NCBI RefSeq assembly: GCF_030944405.1
Contig: NZ_CP132339.1
Span: 1,550,001-1,614,000 of the forward strand
Direction of reading: 5' to 3'
DNA: 64,000 bases
Origin: Janthinobacterium sp. J1-1
GTDB taxonomy: Bacteria; Pseudomonadota; Gammaproteobacteria; Burkholderiales; Burkholderiaceae_D
Shown here: positions 1 through 7,766 of the stretch, piece after piece
Layout: each line of letters begins with the position of its first letter
How positions within the stretch are numbered: the first letter of the stretch is position 1
Program-made: the position numbers and the translations under genes
The notes under the pieces: model-generated
The model's database searches: none
What the model was told of the DNA's origin: nothing
The model's input: only the letters and a program-made list of their open reading frames with translations

Positions 1-1673
1 AGATCACCAAAGCCGACAACGGCGATGCGTGGATCGGCGTGCGCGACAAAAAACTGGCGCCACAGCAAATTTCGGCTGAAGTGCTGCGCAAGATGAAGAA
101 AACCGCCGAAGACTACCTCGGCGAAGAAGTGACCGAAGCCGTCATCACGGTACCGGCCTACTTCAACGACTCGCAGCGCCAGGCAACCAAGGATGCCGGC
201 CGTATCGCTGGCCTGGACGTCAAGCGCATCATCAACGAGCCGACCGCGGCAGCGCTGGCCTTCGGCCTGGACAAGAACGAAAAGGGCGACCGCAAGATCG
301 CCGTGTATGACCTGGGCGGCGGCACGTTCGACGTCTCGATCATCGAAATCGCTGACGTCGATGGCGAAAAACAATTTGAAGTGCTGGCCACCAACGGCGA
401 CACCTTCCTGGGCGGCGAAGACTTCGACCAGCGCGTCATCGATTACATCATTGACGAGTTCAAGAAGATCAACGGCATCGACCTGAAAAAAGATCCGATC
501 GCCCTGCAGCGCATCAAGGCTTCGGCCGAGCGCGCGAAGATCGAGCTGTCGTCGTCGCAACAGACCGAAATCAACGAGCCCTACATCGCCATGGCCAATG
601 GCGCGCCGGTCCACCTGAACCTGAAGATGACCCGCGCCAAACTGGAATCGCTGGTGGAAGAGCTGATCGCCGCCACGATCGAGCCTTGCCGCATGGCCAT
701 CAAGGATGCCGGCGTCAAGGTATCGGACATCGACGACATCATCCTGGTCGGCGGCATGACCCGTATGCCGAAGGTGCAGGAAAAAGTGAAGGAATTCTTC
801 GGCAAGGATCCACGCAAGGACGTGAACCCGGACGAAGCCGTGGCCGTTGGCGCAGCGATTCAAGGTTCGGTCCTGTCGGGCGAACGCAAGGACTTGCTGC
901 TGCTGGACGTGACGCCATTGTCCCTGGGTATCGAAACCCTGGGTGGCGTGATGACCAAGATGATCCACAAAAACACCACGATTCCGACCAAGTTCTCGCA
1001 AGTGTTCTCGACCGCCGACGACAACCAGCCTGCCGTGACCATCAAGGTCTACCAGGGTGAGCGCGAAATCGCGGCCGGCAACAAGGGCCTGGGCGAATTC
1101 AATCTGGAAGGCATCCCGCCAGCATCGCGCGGCACGCCACAGATCGAAGTGACCTTCGACATCGACGCCAACGGCATTTTGCATGTCGGCGCGAAAGACA
1201 AGGCCACCGGCAAGGAAAACAAGATCACCATCAAGGCGAACTCCGGTTTGACCGAGGCTGAAATCCAGAAGATGGTCAAAGACGCCGAGTTGAACGCGGA
1301 AGAAGACAAGAAGGTGAAAGAGTTGGCCGAGTCGCGCAACCAGGCCGATGCTCTGGTACACTCGACCCGCAAATCGCTGACGGAATACGGCGACAAGCTC
1401 GACGCCGGCGAGAAAGAAAAGATCGAAGCGGCCATCACCGACCTGGAAGCGAGCATCAAGGCTGGCGACAAGGCCGAGATCGACGCCAAGGTGGAAGCAC
1501 TGTCGACCGCATCGCAGAAACTGGGCGAAAAAATGTACGCCGACATGCAAGCGCAGCAAGCAGCCGGCGGTGCGGAAGGTGCACAGCAAGCTCCTGGCGG
1601 CGCGTCCGATGCCGGCGCCAAGCAAGATGACGTGGTTGACGCTGACTTCAAGGAAGTCAAGGACAGCAAGTAA
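1..1673 (+). CDS. dnaK: Molecular chaperone DnaK (Hsp70), 5' end missing
   Basis: ATP-dependent chaperone that works with DnaJ and GrpE on unfolded proteins in the cytoplasm. The frame is open from the first bases of the window, so roughly the first 90 residues lie outside. The visible part enters the ATPase domain (ADNGDAW, then [20 protein letters not shown]), with the phosphate-binding GGGTFDVSI and [10 protein letters not shown] motifs. The interdomain linker [14 protein letters not shown] follows, then the substrate-binding domain, the helical lid and a Gly/Ala/Gln-rich tail ending [14 protein letters not shown]. That acidic tail is typical of bacterial DnaK. It is followed by a terminator and then dnaJ. 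The identity is certain; only the N-terminus cannot be seen. Confidence 0.98.
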   Translation, partial: ITKADNGDAWIGVRDKKLAPQQISAEVLRKMKKTAEDYLGEEVTEAVITVPAYFNDSQRQATKDAGRIAGLDVKRIINEPTAAALAFGLDKNEKGDRKIAVYDLGGGTFDVSIIEIADVDGEKQFEVLATNGDTFLGGEDFDQRVIDYIIDEFKKINGIDLKKDPIALQRIKASAERAKIELSSSQQTEINEPYIAMANGAPVHLNLKMTRAKLESLVEELIAATIEPCRMAIKDAGVKVSDIDDIILVGGMTRMPKVQEKVKEFFGKDPRKDVNPDEAVAVGAAIQGSVLSGERKDLLLLDVTPLSLGIETLGGVMTKMIHKNTTIPTKFSQVFSTADDNQPAVTIKVYQGEREIAAGNKGLGEFNLEGIPPASRGTPQIEVTFDIDANGILHVGAKDKATGKENKITIKANSGLTEAEIQKMVKDAELNAEEDKKVKELAESRNQADALVHSTRKSLTEYGDKLDAGEKEKIEAAITDLEASIKAGDKAEIDAKVEALSTASQKLGEKMYADMQAQQAAGGAEGAQQAPGGASDAGAKQDDVVDADFKEVKDSK

Positions 1674-1747
1674 TCTCTTGCGCTCCCGTCGCTTGGGGGC
1701 AGCCGGGTTGAACGCTACATCGCGGCATTAGCCACGAAGACCGGCCG

Positions 1748-1789
1748 AGCCGAGTCGCCGCCCCAGCGCGGCACTCGACTCGGCTTTTT
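1748..1789 (+). terminator. Rho-independent terminator after dnaK
   Basis: A perfect 10-bp stem, AGCCGAGTCG (1748-1757) against CGACTCGGCT (1776-1785), is followed by five T. It lies between dnaK and dnaJ, so dnaJ probably receives only part of the dnaK transcript, or has its own promoter in the 45 bases that remain. Confidence 0.8.
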
Positions 1790-1834
1790 CGTGTAATTTT
1801 TACATCAGTAGATAGACTGCAAGGTGCCGACAAC

Positions 1835-2968
1835 ATGGCAAAGCGTGATTTTTACGAGACACTCGGTGTCGCAAAAAATGCTTCGGAAGAAGAGATCAAA
1901 AAGTCTTACCGTAAACTGGCGATGAAATACCATCCGGACCGCAATCCGGATAGTAAAGAGTCGGAAGAAAAGTTTAAGGAAGTCAAAGAAGCCTACGAAA
2001 TGCTGACCAATCCGGAAAAGCGCGAAGCGTACGACCGCTATGGTCACGCCGGCGTGGACCCGAACATGGGCGGCGGTGGCGGCTTCGGCGGCGGTGCTGG
2101 CGGCTTTGCCGACAGCTTCGGCGATATCTTCGGCGACATCTTTGGCGGTGGCGGCGGACGCAGCCGTAATGCGGGCCCGCAGGTGTACCGTGGCGCCGAT
2201 TTGCGCTACAACCTGGAAATTACACTTGAGCAAGCTGCGCACGGCTTCGACACGACCATCCGCGTGCCGAGCTGGGACAAGTGCGAAACCTGCCACGGCA
2301 GCGGCGCCAAGCCGGGCACGCAGCCCGTCACCTGCGGTACCTGCGCGGGCCACGGCCAGGTGCGCATGCAGCAAGGTTTCTTCAGCATCCAGCAAACCTG
2401 CCCGAAATGCCATGGCAGCGGCAAGGTGATCCCCGAGCCGTGCACCACCTGTGCCGGCGCCGGACGCATCAAGCGCAACAAGACGCTGGAAGTCAAAATT
2501 CCTGTCGGCATCGACAATGGCATGCGCATCCGCTCGTCCGGCAACGGCGAACCGGGCACGAATGGCGGCCCGGCGGGCGACCTGTATGTGGAAATCCACA
2601 TCAAGCCGCACGCCGTGTTCCAGCGCGAAGGCGACGACCTGCATTGCGAAATGCCGATTTCGTTCACCAAGGCGGCCCTGGGCGGCGATATCGAAGTGCC
2701 GACCCTGAACGGCAAGGTGTCGTTCACGATTCCTGAAGGCACCCAGTCCGGCAAGACCTTCCGCCTGAAAGGCAAGGGCATCAAGGGCGTGCGCTCCGGC
2801 TACGCGGGCGATCTGTTCTGCCACGTGGCCATCGAAACGCCGGTCAAGCTGACCGACAAACAAAAAGAACTGCTACGCGACTTTGAAAAATCCACCACCG
2901 AGGGCGGTGCCAAGCACAGCCCGCAAAGCAAGACCTGGAAAGACAAGGTCAAGGACTTTTTTGAATAA
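1835..2968 (+). CDS. dnaJ: Co-chaperone DnaJ (Hsp40, type I)
   Basis: Stimulates DnaK ATPase activity and delivers substrates to it. At 377 residues it has the full type I layout: a J domain over residues 1-70 with the HPD motif at 33-35 (KYHPDRNPD), a Gly/Phe-rich linker at about 76-110, and four zinc-finger CxxCxGxG repeats ([32 protein letters not shown]). A C-terminal substrate-binding and dimerisation domain follows. The start at 1835 fits the family N-terminus [12 protein letters not shown], and AAGG lies about 10 bases upstream. It follows dnaK, the usual order. Confidence 0.98.
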   Translation: MAKRDFYETLGVAKNASEEEIKKSYRKLAMKYHPDRNPDSKESEEKFKEVKEAYEMLTNPEKREAYDRYGHAGVDPNMGGGGGFGGGAGGFADSFGDIFGDIFGGGGGRSRNAGPQVYRGADLRYNLEITLEQAAHGFDTTIRVPSWDKCETCHGSGAKPGTQPVTCGTCAGHGQVRMQQGFFSIQQTCPKCHGSGKVIPEPCTTCAGAGRIKRNKTLEVKIPVGIDNGMRIRSSGNGEPGTNGGPAGDLYVEIHIKPHAVFQREGDDLHCEMPISFTKAALGGDIEVPTLNGKVSFTIPEGTQSGKTFRLKGKGIKGVRSGYAGDLFCHVAIETPVKLTDKQKELLRDFEKSTTEGGAKHSPQSKTWKDKVKDFFE

Positions 2969-2982
2969 GCATTAATCAATAT

Positions 2983-3016
2983 CGCCGGGATGCCAACCAC
3001 ATCCCGGCGTTTTTTT
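2983..3016 (+). terminator. Rho-independent terminator after dnaJ
   Basis: CGCCGGGAT (2983-2991) pairs perfectly with ATCCCGGCG (3001-3009) and is followed by seven T (3010-3016). The T tract touches the ribosome binding site of the next gene, whose ATG is at 3029. The hairpin therefore lies in the leader of that gene for any transcript arriving from dnaJ. Confidence 0.85.
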
Positions 3017-3028
3017 AAGGAAATCATC

Positions 3029-3700
3029 ATGACCGAAGTAACAACCGGCCCGGCCCTGTCAGAACTGCTACAGCGCAACAAGCGCTGGGCCGATTCGATG
3101 GTGGAAAAGAATCCCGACTACTTCAAGAACCTGGAAGCGCAGACCTCGCCCGAATACCTGTGGATCGGCTGTTCCGACAGCCGCGTCCCGGCCAACGAAC
3201 TGCTGGGCATGCCGCCAGGCGACGTGTTCGTGCACCGGAATATCGCCAACGTGGTCGTGCATTCCGACCTCAATTGCCTGTCCGTGCTGCAGTTCGCCGT
3301 CGACGTGCTGAAGGTCAAGCATGTCATCATCGTCGGCCATTATGGCTGCAAGGGCGTGCATGCGGCCATGACGGGCACGCGCATCGGCCTGGTCGACAAC
3401 TGGCTGCGCCATGTGCAGGACGTGAGCCAGAAACACGAGCGCTATCTGGGCGACGTGCTGACCAGCCGCCAGCGCAGCGACCGCCTGTGCGAGCTGAACG
3501 TGGCCGAGCAGGTGCTCAACGTGTGCCAGACCACCATCGTGCAGGACGCCTGGGAACGCGGCCAGGAAGTCAGCGTGCACGGCTGGGTCTACGGCCTGAA
3601 AGACGGCGTGCTGAACGACCTGAACGTGACGATTACGGCCGGCCACGAACTGGCGCCGCGCATGGCGGCCCGTTTGGCCCGTTACGAAGAAGTGCAGTAA
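3029..3700 (+). CDS. can: Beta-class carbonic anhydrase
   Basis: Interconverts CO2 and bicarbonate in the cytoplasm, supplying bicarbonate to carboxylases. The 223-residue product carries the beta-class zinc site: Cys48 in IGCSDSRV with the Asp50/Arg52 dyad, and His104 and Cys107 in VGHYGCKGV. I chose the ATG at 3029 over the longer frame from 2990 because the shorter form matches the E. coli Can N-terminus and has AAGGA at 3017-3021. The longer frame would start inside the dnaJ terminator. There is only a 12-base gap between that terminator and the ATG. Confidence 0.95.
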   Translation: MTEVTTGPALSELLQRNKRWADSMVEKNPDYFKNLEAQTSPEYLWIGCSDSRVPANELLGMPPGDVFVHRNIANVVVHSDLNCLSVLQFAVDVLKVKHVIIVGHYGCKGVHAAMTGTRIGLVDNWLRHVQDVSQKHERYLGDVLTSRQRSDRLCELNVAEQVLNVCQTTIVQDAWERGQEVSVHGWVYGLKDGVLNDLNVTITAGHELAPRMAARLARYEEVQ

Positions 3701-3706
3701 TGGCTG

Positions 3707-3736
3707 GCGCGGCTAATCTTTGATGATGAGCCGCGC
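3707..3736. terminator. Hairpin between convergent can and parE
   Basis: GCGCGGCT (3707-3714) pairs with AGCCGCGC (3729-3736), 7 bases after the can stop codon. There is no clear T tract on the plus strand, so this is a possible weak terminator or mRNA 3' stabiliser. Confidence 0.45.
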
Positions 3737-3769
3737 TTCAGCAGCATCTGGTGAAGTGGCCATTGCCAC

Positions 3770-4063
3770 TCATGCAGTGAAGTGCGCATTGATATCGCGG
3801 GCGGCATGCAATACCCGCACGACATCAATTCCTTCCCTGGTGATTTGATAGAAGAGCAGGTAGTGTTCAAATGGAAAACTGCGCAGGTTTTCCAGCAACT
3901 CATTGCGCAAGCGTCCGATGGCGGGCTGAAGTGCCAGTCTTGCCAATTGCCTGTCAATCCGGTCGATGAACTTATCGGCCTGTCTTTCGCTATCCCGAGC
4001 GATATAAGCCCATATGTCCGCCATGTCGATACGCGCCTTCGGCCGCATGGTGACCGTTGGCAT
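3770..4063 (-). CDS. parE: ParE/RelE-family toxin of a type II toxin-antitoxin pair
   Basis: Small ParE-type toxin of 97 residues. The family poisons DNA gyrase or cleaves mRNA, and the sequence alone does not decide which. Family features are an N-terminal basic strand followed by DIWAYIARDS, a helical pair with ADKFIDRIDRQLARL, then the core FPFEHYLLFYQIT and the strand VVRVLHAARD. The frame is open upstream to 4132. I took the ATG at 4063 because it overlaps the antitoxin stop by one base (TAATG) and gives the normal ParE N-terminus. It is translationally coupled to parD. Confidence 0.85.
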   Translation of the reverse strand: MPTVTMRPKARIDMADIWAYIARDSERQADKFIDRIDRQLARLALQPAIGRLRNELLENLRSFPFEHYLLFYQITREGIDVVRVLHAARDINAHFTA

Positions 4064-4332
4064 TATGCGTCTCCGGCAACCTTTGTCACATGTCTTGCCC
4101 GGCCGGCAGCCTTGATATCTGCAGCGCTCCATGCAACAGATGTCCCGCTATCGAGCCCATCCTGTATATCCTGGCGAAGCTGGCCCAGCCTGGCTTCCCT
4201 GAACTGGTCTTTCTCTTCCATCAGGCGCAAAGCCTCGCGCACCACTTCACTGGCTGAGGTATAGCGGCCGGATTCGACTTTCTGGCGCACCAGTTCCTCC
4301 AGTTGTGGTGTCAGATTAATATTCATTCCCAT
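4063..4332 (-). CDS. parD: ParD-family antitoxin
   Basis: Antitoxin of 89 residues that should bind ParE and repress its own promoter. The N-terminus (MNINLTPQLEELVRQKVESG then YTSASEVVREALRLMEE) is the ribbon-helix-helix fold of ParD/CopG proteins. The C-terminal half is the flexible toxin-binding arm. The start at 4332 has AGGAG eight bases upstream; an internal ATG two codons on is less well placed. It lies upstream of parE with a one-base stop/start overlap. A perfect 12-3-12 palindrome lies 41 bases upstream of the start. Confidence 0.88.
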   Translation of the reverse strand: MGMNINLTPQLEELVRQKVESGRYTSASEVVREALRLMEEKDQFREARLGQLRQDIQDGLDSGTSVAWSAADIKAAGRARHVTKVAGDA

Positions 4333-4361
4333 GGCGTGAACTCCTGTACCTGAATATGCTG

Positions 4362-4399
4362 ATCATACGCCGATGTCCATCTTTGACAAAGATGGACAT
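4362..4399 (-). promoter_or_regulatory. parDE promoter with palindromic operator
   Basis: ATGTCCATCTTT (4373-4384) and AAAGATGGACAT (4388-4399) form a perfect 12-bp inverted repeat around three bases. Read on the minus strand, TTGTCA (4389-4384) sits in its centre. It is separated by 16 bases from TATGAT (4367-4362), a good sigma-70 pair reading into parD. The palindrome covering the -35 box is what an autoregulating ParD would be expected to bind; binding itself is inferred. Confidence 0.7.
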
Positions 4400-4414
4400 T
4401 TTCATTGTGCTCGT

Positions 4415-5302
4415 TTACTTCAACACCGTGCGCGCCGCCGCCACGATCTGCCGCGACAGCTGCTCCATGCGCGGCGACTGCACTTTCCAGGTATGCCAGT
4501 ACAGTGCCACGTCGGCCGGCTGCTTCGGCGTCAGCATCTCCACCAGCTTGCCATCGGGATTGGCCTGCAGCAGCAGTTCCGGCACCATGCCGTAGCCGAG
4601 GCCGTAACGGATGGCGTTGAAGTGCGAGGTGGCGCCCGGCACGTAGTGGCAGGGATAGGCGCCGTCCGGCAGGCCCAGCGCCTGCTGCAGGTAGTTTGAC
4701 TGCAAGGTGTCCTTGCGCGTGTAGGCCACCACCGGCGCCGCGCGCGCCGCCGCGCGCGTGATGCCCTGGGCGAACCATTGCCGGCGAAACGCCGGCGTGG
4801 CCACCAGCCAGTAGCGCATCACGCCCAGCGGTTCGGCCGTGCAGCCGCGCATCGGCTTCGGTTCGGTGCTGATGCAGCCGATCGCCATCCCCGTTTCCAG
4901 CAAGGTATAAGTGTGGTCCTGGTCCTCCACCGCCAGGTCCAGCAGCACTCGTTCACGGTTCAGGATGTCGGCCAGGGCCGGGAAAAACCAGGTGCCCATC
5001 GAGTCGGCGTTCAGCGCCAGCACCAGGGTCAGCGGCGCGTCCTGCTGCACCGCCAGTTCCGCCTCCAGGTCCGCCTCCAGCAGCCTGGCGCGCTTCAGAT
5101 ATTGCATCAGGCGCTGGCCCGTGCGCGTGGCGCGGGCAGGGCGGCTGCGCACGATCAGGGCATTGCCCAGCTGGCTTTCCAGCGCGCGCACGCGCTGCGA
5201 GATGGCGGGCGAAGTCAGGTGCAGTTGCAGGGCCGCCTGCTCGAAACTGCCGGTCTCGACGACGGCGCGAAACGCTTCCGTATGCTTGGGATTGAGTTCC
5301 AT
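4415..5302 (-). CDS. argP: LysR-family regulator, ArgP type
   Basis: Transcription factor of 295 residues, the usual LysR length. The N-terminal winged helix-turn-helix covers about residues 4-63 (HTEAFRAVVETGSFEQAALQ, then LTSPAISQRVRALESQLG). The periplasmic-binding-like effector domain contains ADSMGTWFFPAL and IGCISTEPKPMRGC, both characteristic of ArgP/IciA/LysG. These proteins sense lysine or arginine and control an amino-acid exporter and other genes. It is divergent from the TRIC-family gene at 5424 rather than from lysE/argO. The 121-base shared gap is AT-rich near 5320-5360 and may hold its binding site. Confidence 0.88.
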   Translation of the reverse strand: MELNPKHTEAFRAVVETGSFEQAALQLHLTSPAISQRVRALESQLGNALIVRSRPARATRTGQRLMQYLKRARLLEADLEAELAVQQDAPLTLVLALNADSMGTWFFPALADILNRERVLLDLAVEDQDHTYTLLETGMAIGCISTEPKPMRGCTAEPLGVMRYWLVATPAFRRQWFAQGITRAAARAAPVVAYTRKDTLQSNYLQQALGLPDGAYPCHYVPGATSHFNAIRYGLGYGMVPELLLQANPDGKLVEMLTPKQPADVALYWHTWKVQSPRMEQLSRQIVAAARTVLK

Positions 5303-5423
5303 CAGCGCCGCCCATCATTAGGAAAATTTATCATTCCCAAATAATACTTACTTTTTATAAGGAAAGGCGTGTTGCGGTGCACAATGGCGTTTTGCGTCTT
5401 GCCGTACTCTGGAAGAATAAATC

Positions 5424-6047
5424 ATGCTGCTCTATACGATCTACCTGGTGGCGATTACCGCCGAAGCCATGTCCGGCGCCATCATGGGCATGCGCCGCGG
5501 CATGGACCTGTTCGGCATCGTGATGATCGGCACCGTCACCGCGCTGGGCGGCGGCACCATCCGCGACGTGTTGCTGGGCCACTATCCGCTGGGCTGGATC
5601 GCCCATCCCGAATACCTGCTGTTTACGGGCGGCGCGGCCGTCGTCACGGCCTTCGTGGCGCGCTATCTGCACCATTTGCGCTCGGTATTTTTGATCGTCG
5701 ACGGACTGGGACTGGTGGCGTTTTGCGTGATCGGCTGCGATATCGCCATGTCGGCCGGCATGCACCCGGCCATCGTGGTGCTGGCAGGCATGATCACCGG
5801 CGTGTTCGGCGGCCTGCTGCGCGATATTCTGTGCAACCAGATCCCGCTGGTGCTGCAGCGCGAAGTGTATGCCACCGTGGCGGTGTTTACGGGGGCCTTG
5901 TACGTGGCGCTGCTGCATTTCAAGGTCGACAGCGCGGTGGCGCAGCTGGCGTCGATCGGCGCCGGCCTGCTGTTCCGTTTCCTGGCGCTGCGGTTTTCGT
6001 GGCGCTTGCCGAATTTTAATGGTGACCAGGTTCGCGGGTTTGAGTGA
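5424..6047 (+). CDS. TRIC/UPF0126-family membrane protein (YadS/YicG-like)
   Basis: Inner-membrane protein of 207 residues with about seven hydrophobic segments and two homologous halves. Each half carries the family motif: ALGGGTIRDVLLG near residue 47 and GVFGGLLRDIL near residue 130. Some UPF0126 proteins have been linked to glycine uptake by large-scale mutant fitness work, and the fold is shared with TRIC cation channels. The substrate here is not known. GGAAG lies upstream of the ATG. Its position opposite argP suggests regulation by ArgP, which is inference. Confidence 0.85.
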   Translation: MLLYTIYLVAITAEAMSGAIMGMRRGMDLFGIVMIGTVTALGGGTIRDVLLGHYPLGWIAHPEYLLFTGGAAVVTAFVARYLHHLRSVFLIVDGLGLVAFCVIGCDIAMSAGMHPAIVVLAGMITGVFGGLLRDILCNQIPLVLQREVYATVAVFTGALYVALLHFKVDSAVAQLASIGAGLLFRFLALRFSWRLPNFNGDQVRGFE

Positions 6048-6058
6048 CGTGCGTGGTG

Positions 6059-6093
6059 GTGTCGGGTTACGCGCGCAGCGCTAACCTGACCTA
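6059..6093. repeat. REP-like palindrome
   Basis: GTCGGGTTA (6061-6069) faces TAACCTGAC (6082-6090) around a GCGC-rich centre, with the arms extending to GTGGT and CTAC. It resembles the short extragenic palindromes common in proteobacteria. It sits between the convergent TRIC and gabD genes. Only one copy is in the window, so its repeat status rests on recollection. Confidence 0.5.
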
Positions 6094-6114
6094 CGCGACT
6101 TAGGAAAGTTATCG

Positions 6115-7581
6115 TCAGATCCCGCCCATGCAGATATATTTGATCACCAGGTAATCATCGATCCCGTACGACGAGCCTTCGCGTCCCAGGCCTGACTGCT
6201 TGACGCCGCCGAACGGCGCCACTTCGGTCGAGATCAGGCCCGTATTGACGCCCACCATGCCCGATTCCAGCCCTTCCGCCACCTTCCAGATGCGACCGAT
6301 ATCGCGCGAATAGAAATAGGCGGCCAGGCCGAATTCGGTGTCGTTGGCCAGCGCCACGACTTCGTCGTCGGTGTGGAATCGGAACAGGGGCGCCAGCGGG
6401 CCGAAGGTTTCTTCCTTGGCCACCAGCATGTCGGCCGTCACATCGGCGATCACGGTCGGCTGGAAGAAGCTGTGGCCCAGTGCATGGCGCTCGCCCCCTG
6501 CCAGCAGGCGGCCGCCCTTGGCCAGCGCGTCGGCCACATGTTGCTCGACTTTTTTCACGGCTTTTTCTTCGATCAGCGGCCCTTGCGTGACGCCGTCGTC
6601 GACGCCATTGCCGACTTTCAGCCTGGCCACCGCCGCCACGAGCTTTTCGGCAAACGCGTCATACACGCCGTCCTGCACATACAGGCGGTTGGCGCAGACG
6701 CAGGTCTGGCCCGCGTTGCGGTATTTCGAGGCGATCGCGCCTTCCACGGCCGCATCGAGATCGGCATCGTCGAACACGATGAACGGTGCGTTGCCGCCCA
6801 GTTCCAGCGACAGTTTTTTAATGGTCGGCGCGCACTGCGCCATCAGCTTGCGGCCCACTTCGGTCGACCCGGTGAAACTGAGTTTCCTCACCAGCGGGTT
6901 GGCCGTCAGTTCATCGCCGATCTCCTGCGACGAGCCCGTGATCACATTGAACACGCCGGGAGGAATACCGGCTCGCTCGGCCAGCACGGCCAGCGCCAAC
7001 GCGGAAAACGGCGTCAGGCCGGCCGGTTTCACGATAATCGGGCAGCCGGCCGCCAGCGCCGGGCCCACCTTGCGCGTGATCATCGCGACCGGGAAATTCC
7101 ACGGCGTGATGGCGGCGCACACGCCGATCGGCTCTTTCGTCACCACGATGCGGCGGTCCGGCCACGGCGAGGCCAGCGTCTCGCCCGAGACGCGCTTGCC
7201 TTCCTCGGCAAACCATTCGATGAACGAGGCGGCATACTTTACCTCGCCCTTGGATTCGGCCAGCGGCTTGCCCTGTTCCGCCGTCATCAGGAGCGCCAGG
7301 TCGTCGGCGTGTTCCAGCATCAGGTCATTCCATCGGCGCAGATAGGCGGCCCGTTCGGCCGCGCTTTTCTTGCGCCAGGCGGGCCAGGCCTCATTCGCGG
7401 CGGTGATGGCCTGCGCCGTTTCCTGCGTGCCCATGGTGGGGACATTGCCGATCACCTCGCCGGTGGCGGGGTTGCCGACGTCCGTCGTCTTGCCACTCTC
7501 GGCATCGCGCCATTGGCCGTTGATATAGCATTGCTGGCGCAGCAGCGCGGGATCGTTCAAGGTCAGCGTGGTGGTCGGCAT
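6115..7581 (-). CDS. gabD: NAD(P)-dependent succinate-semialdehyde dehydrogenase
   Basis: Oxidises succinate semialdehyde to succinate, the last step of GABA and putrescine breakdown. The 488-residue product follows E. coli GabD closely through INGQWRDAESG, AAITPWNFPVAMITRK, the catalytic Glu in LELGGNAPF and the catalytic Cys in NAGQTCVCANRLY. The frame is open to 7677. I prefer the ATG at 7581, whose product (MPTTTLTLNDPALLRQQ) aligns with the family N-terminus. The ATG at 7617, with AAGGG upstream, is the alternative. It is not in the polyamine operon, though it would complete that pathway. Confidence 0.92.
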   Translation of the reverse strand: MPTTTLTLNDPALLRQQCYINGQWRDAESGKTTDVGNPATGEVIGNVPTMGTQETAQAITAANEAWPAWRKKSAAERAAYLRRWNDLMLEHADDLALLMTAEQGKPLAESKGEVKYAASFIEWFAEEGKRVSGETLASPWPDRRIVVTKEPIGVCAAITPWNFPVAMITRKVGPALAAGCPIIVKPAGLTPFSALALAVLAERAGIPPGVFNVITGSSQEIGDELTANPLVRKLSFTGSTEVGRKLMAQCAPTIKKLSLELGGNAPFIVFDDADLDAAVEGAIASKYRNAGQTCVCANRLYVQDGVYDAFAEKLVAAVARLKVGNGVDDGVTQGPLIEEKAVKKVEQHVADALAKGGRLLAGGERHALGHSFFQPTVIADVTADMLVAKEETFGPLAPLFRFHTDDEVVALANDTEFGLAAYFYSRDIGRIWKVAEGLESGMVGVNTGLISTEVAPFGGVKQSGLGREGSSYGIDDYLVIKYICMGGI

Positions 7582-7766
7582 GGCGCTCTTTCTGCAAGTG
7601 GTGACGAGGTCTTTCATGGTAGCCCTTTTTGACGGCGCACGATTGCGCGCGGGGGCGCCGCATGTGAGCTGGCTCACCCTGGAATTATTTTTGCGTGGCT
7701 TTAACCCCGTTTTGTTCCGCGCCGCGTTTCATGATCCATACCTTCATGCCTACCGGAGAAACCGCC

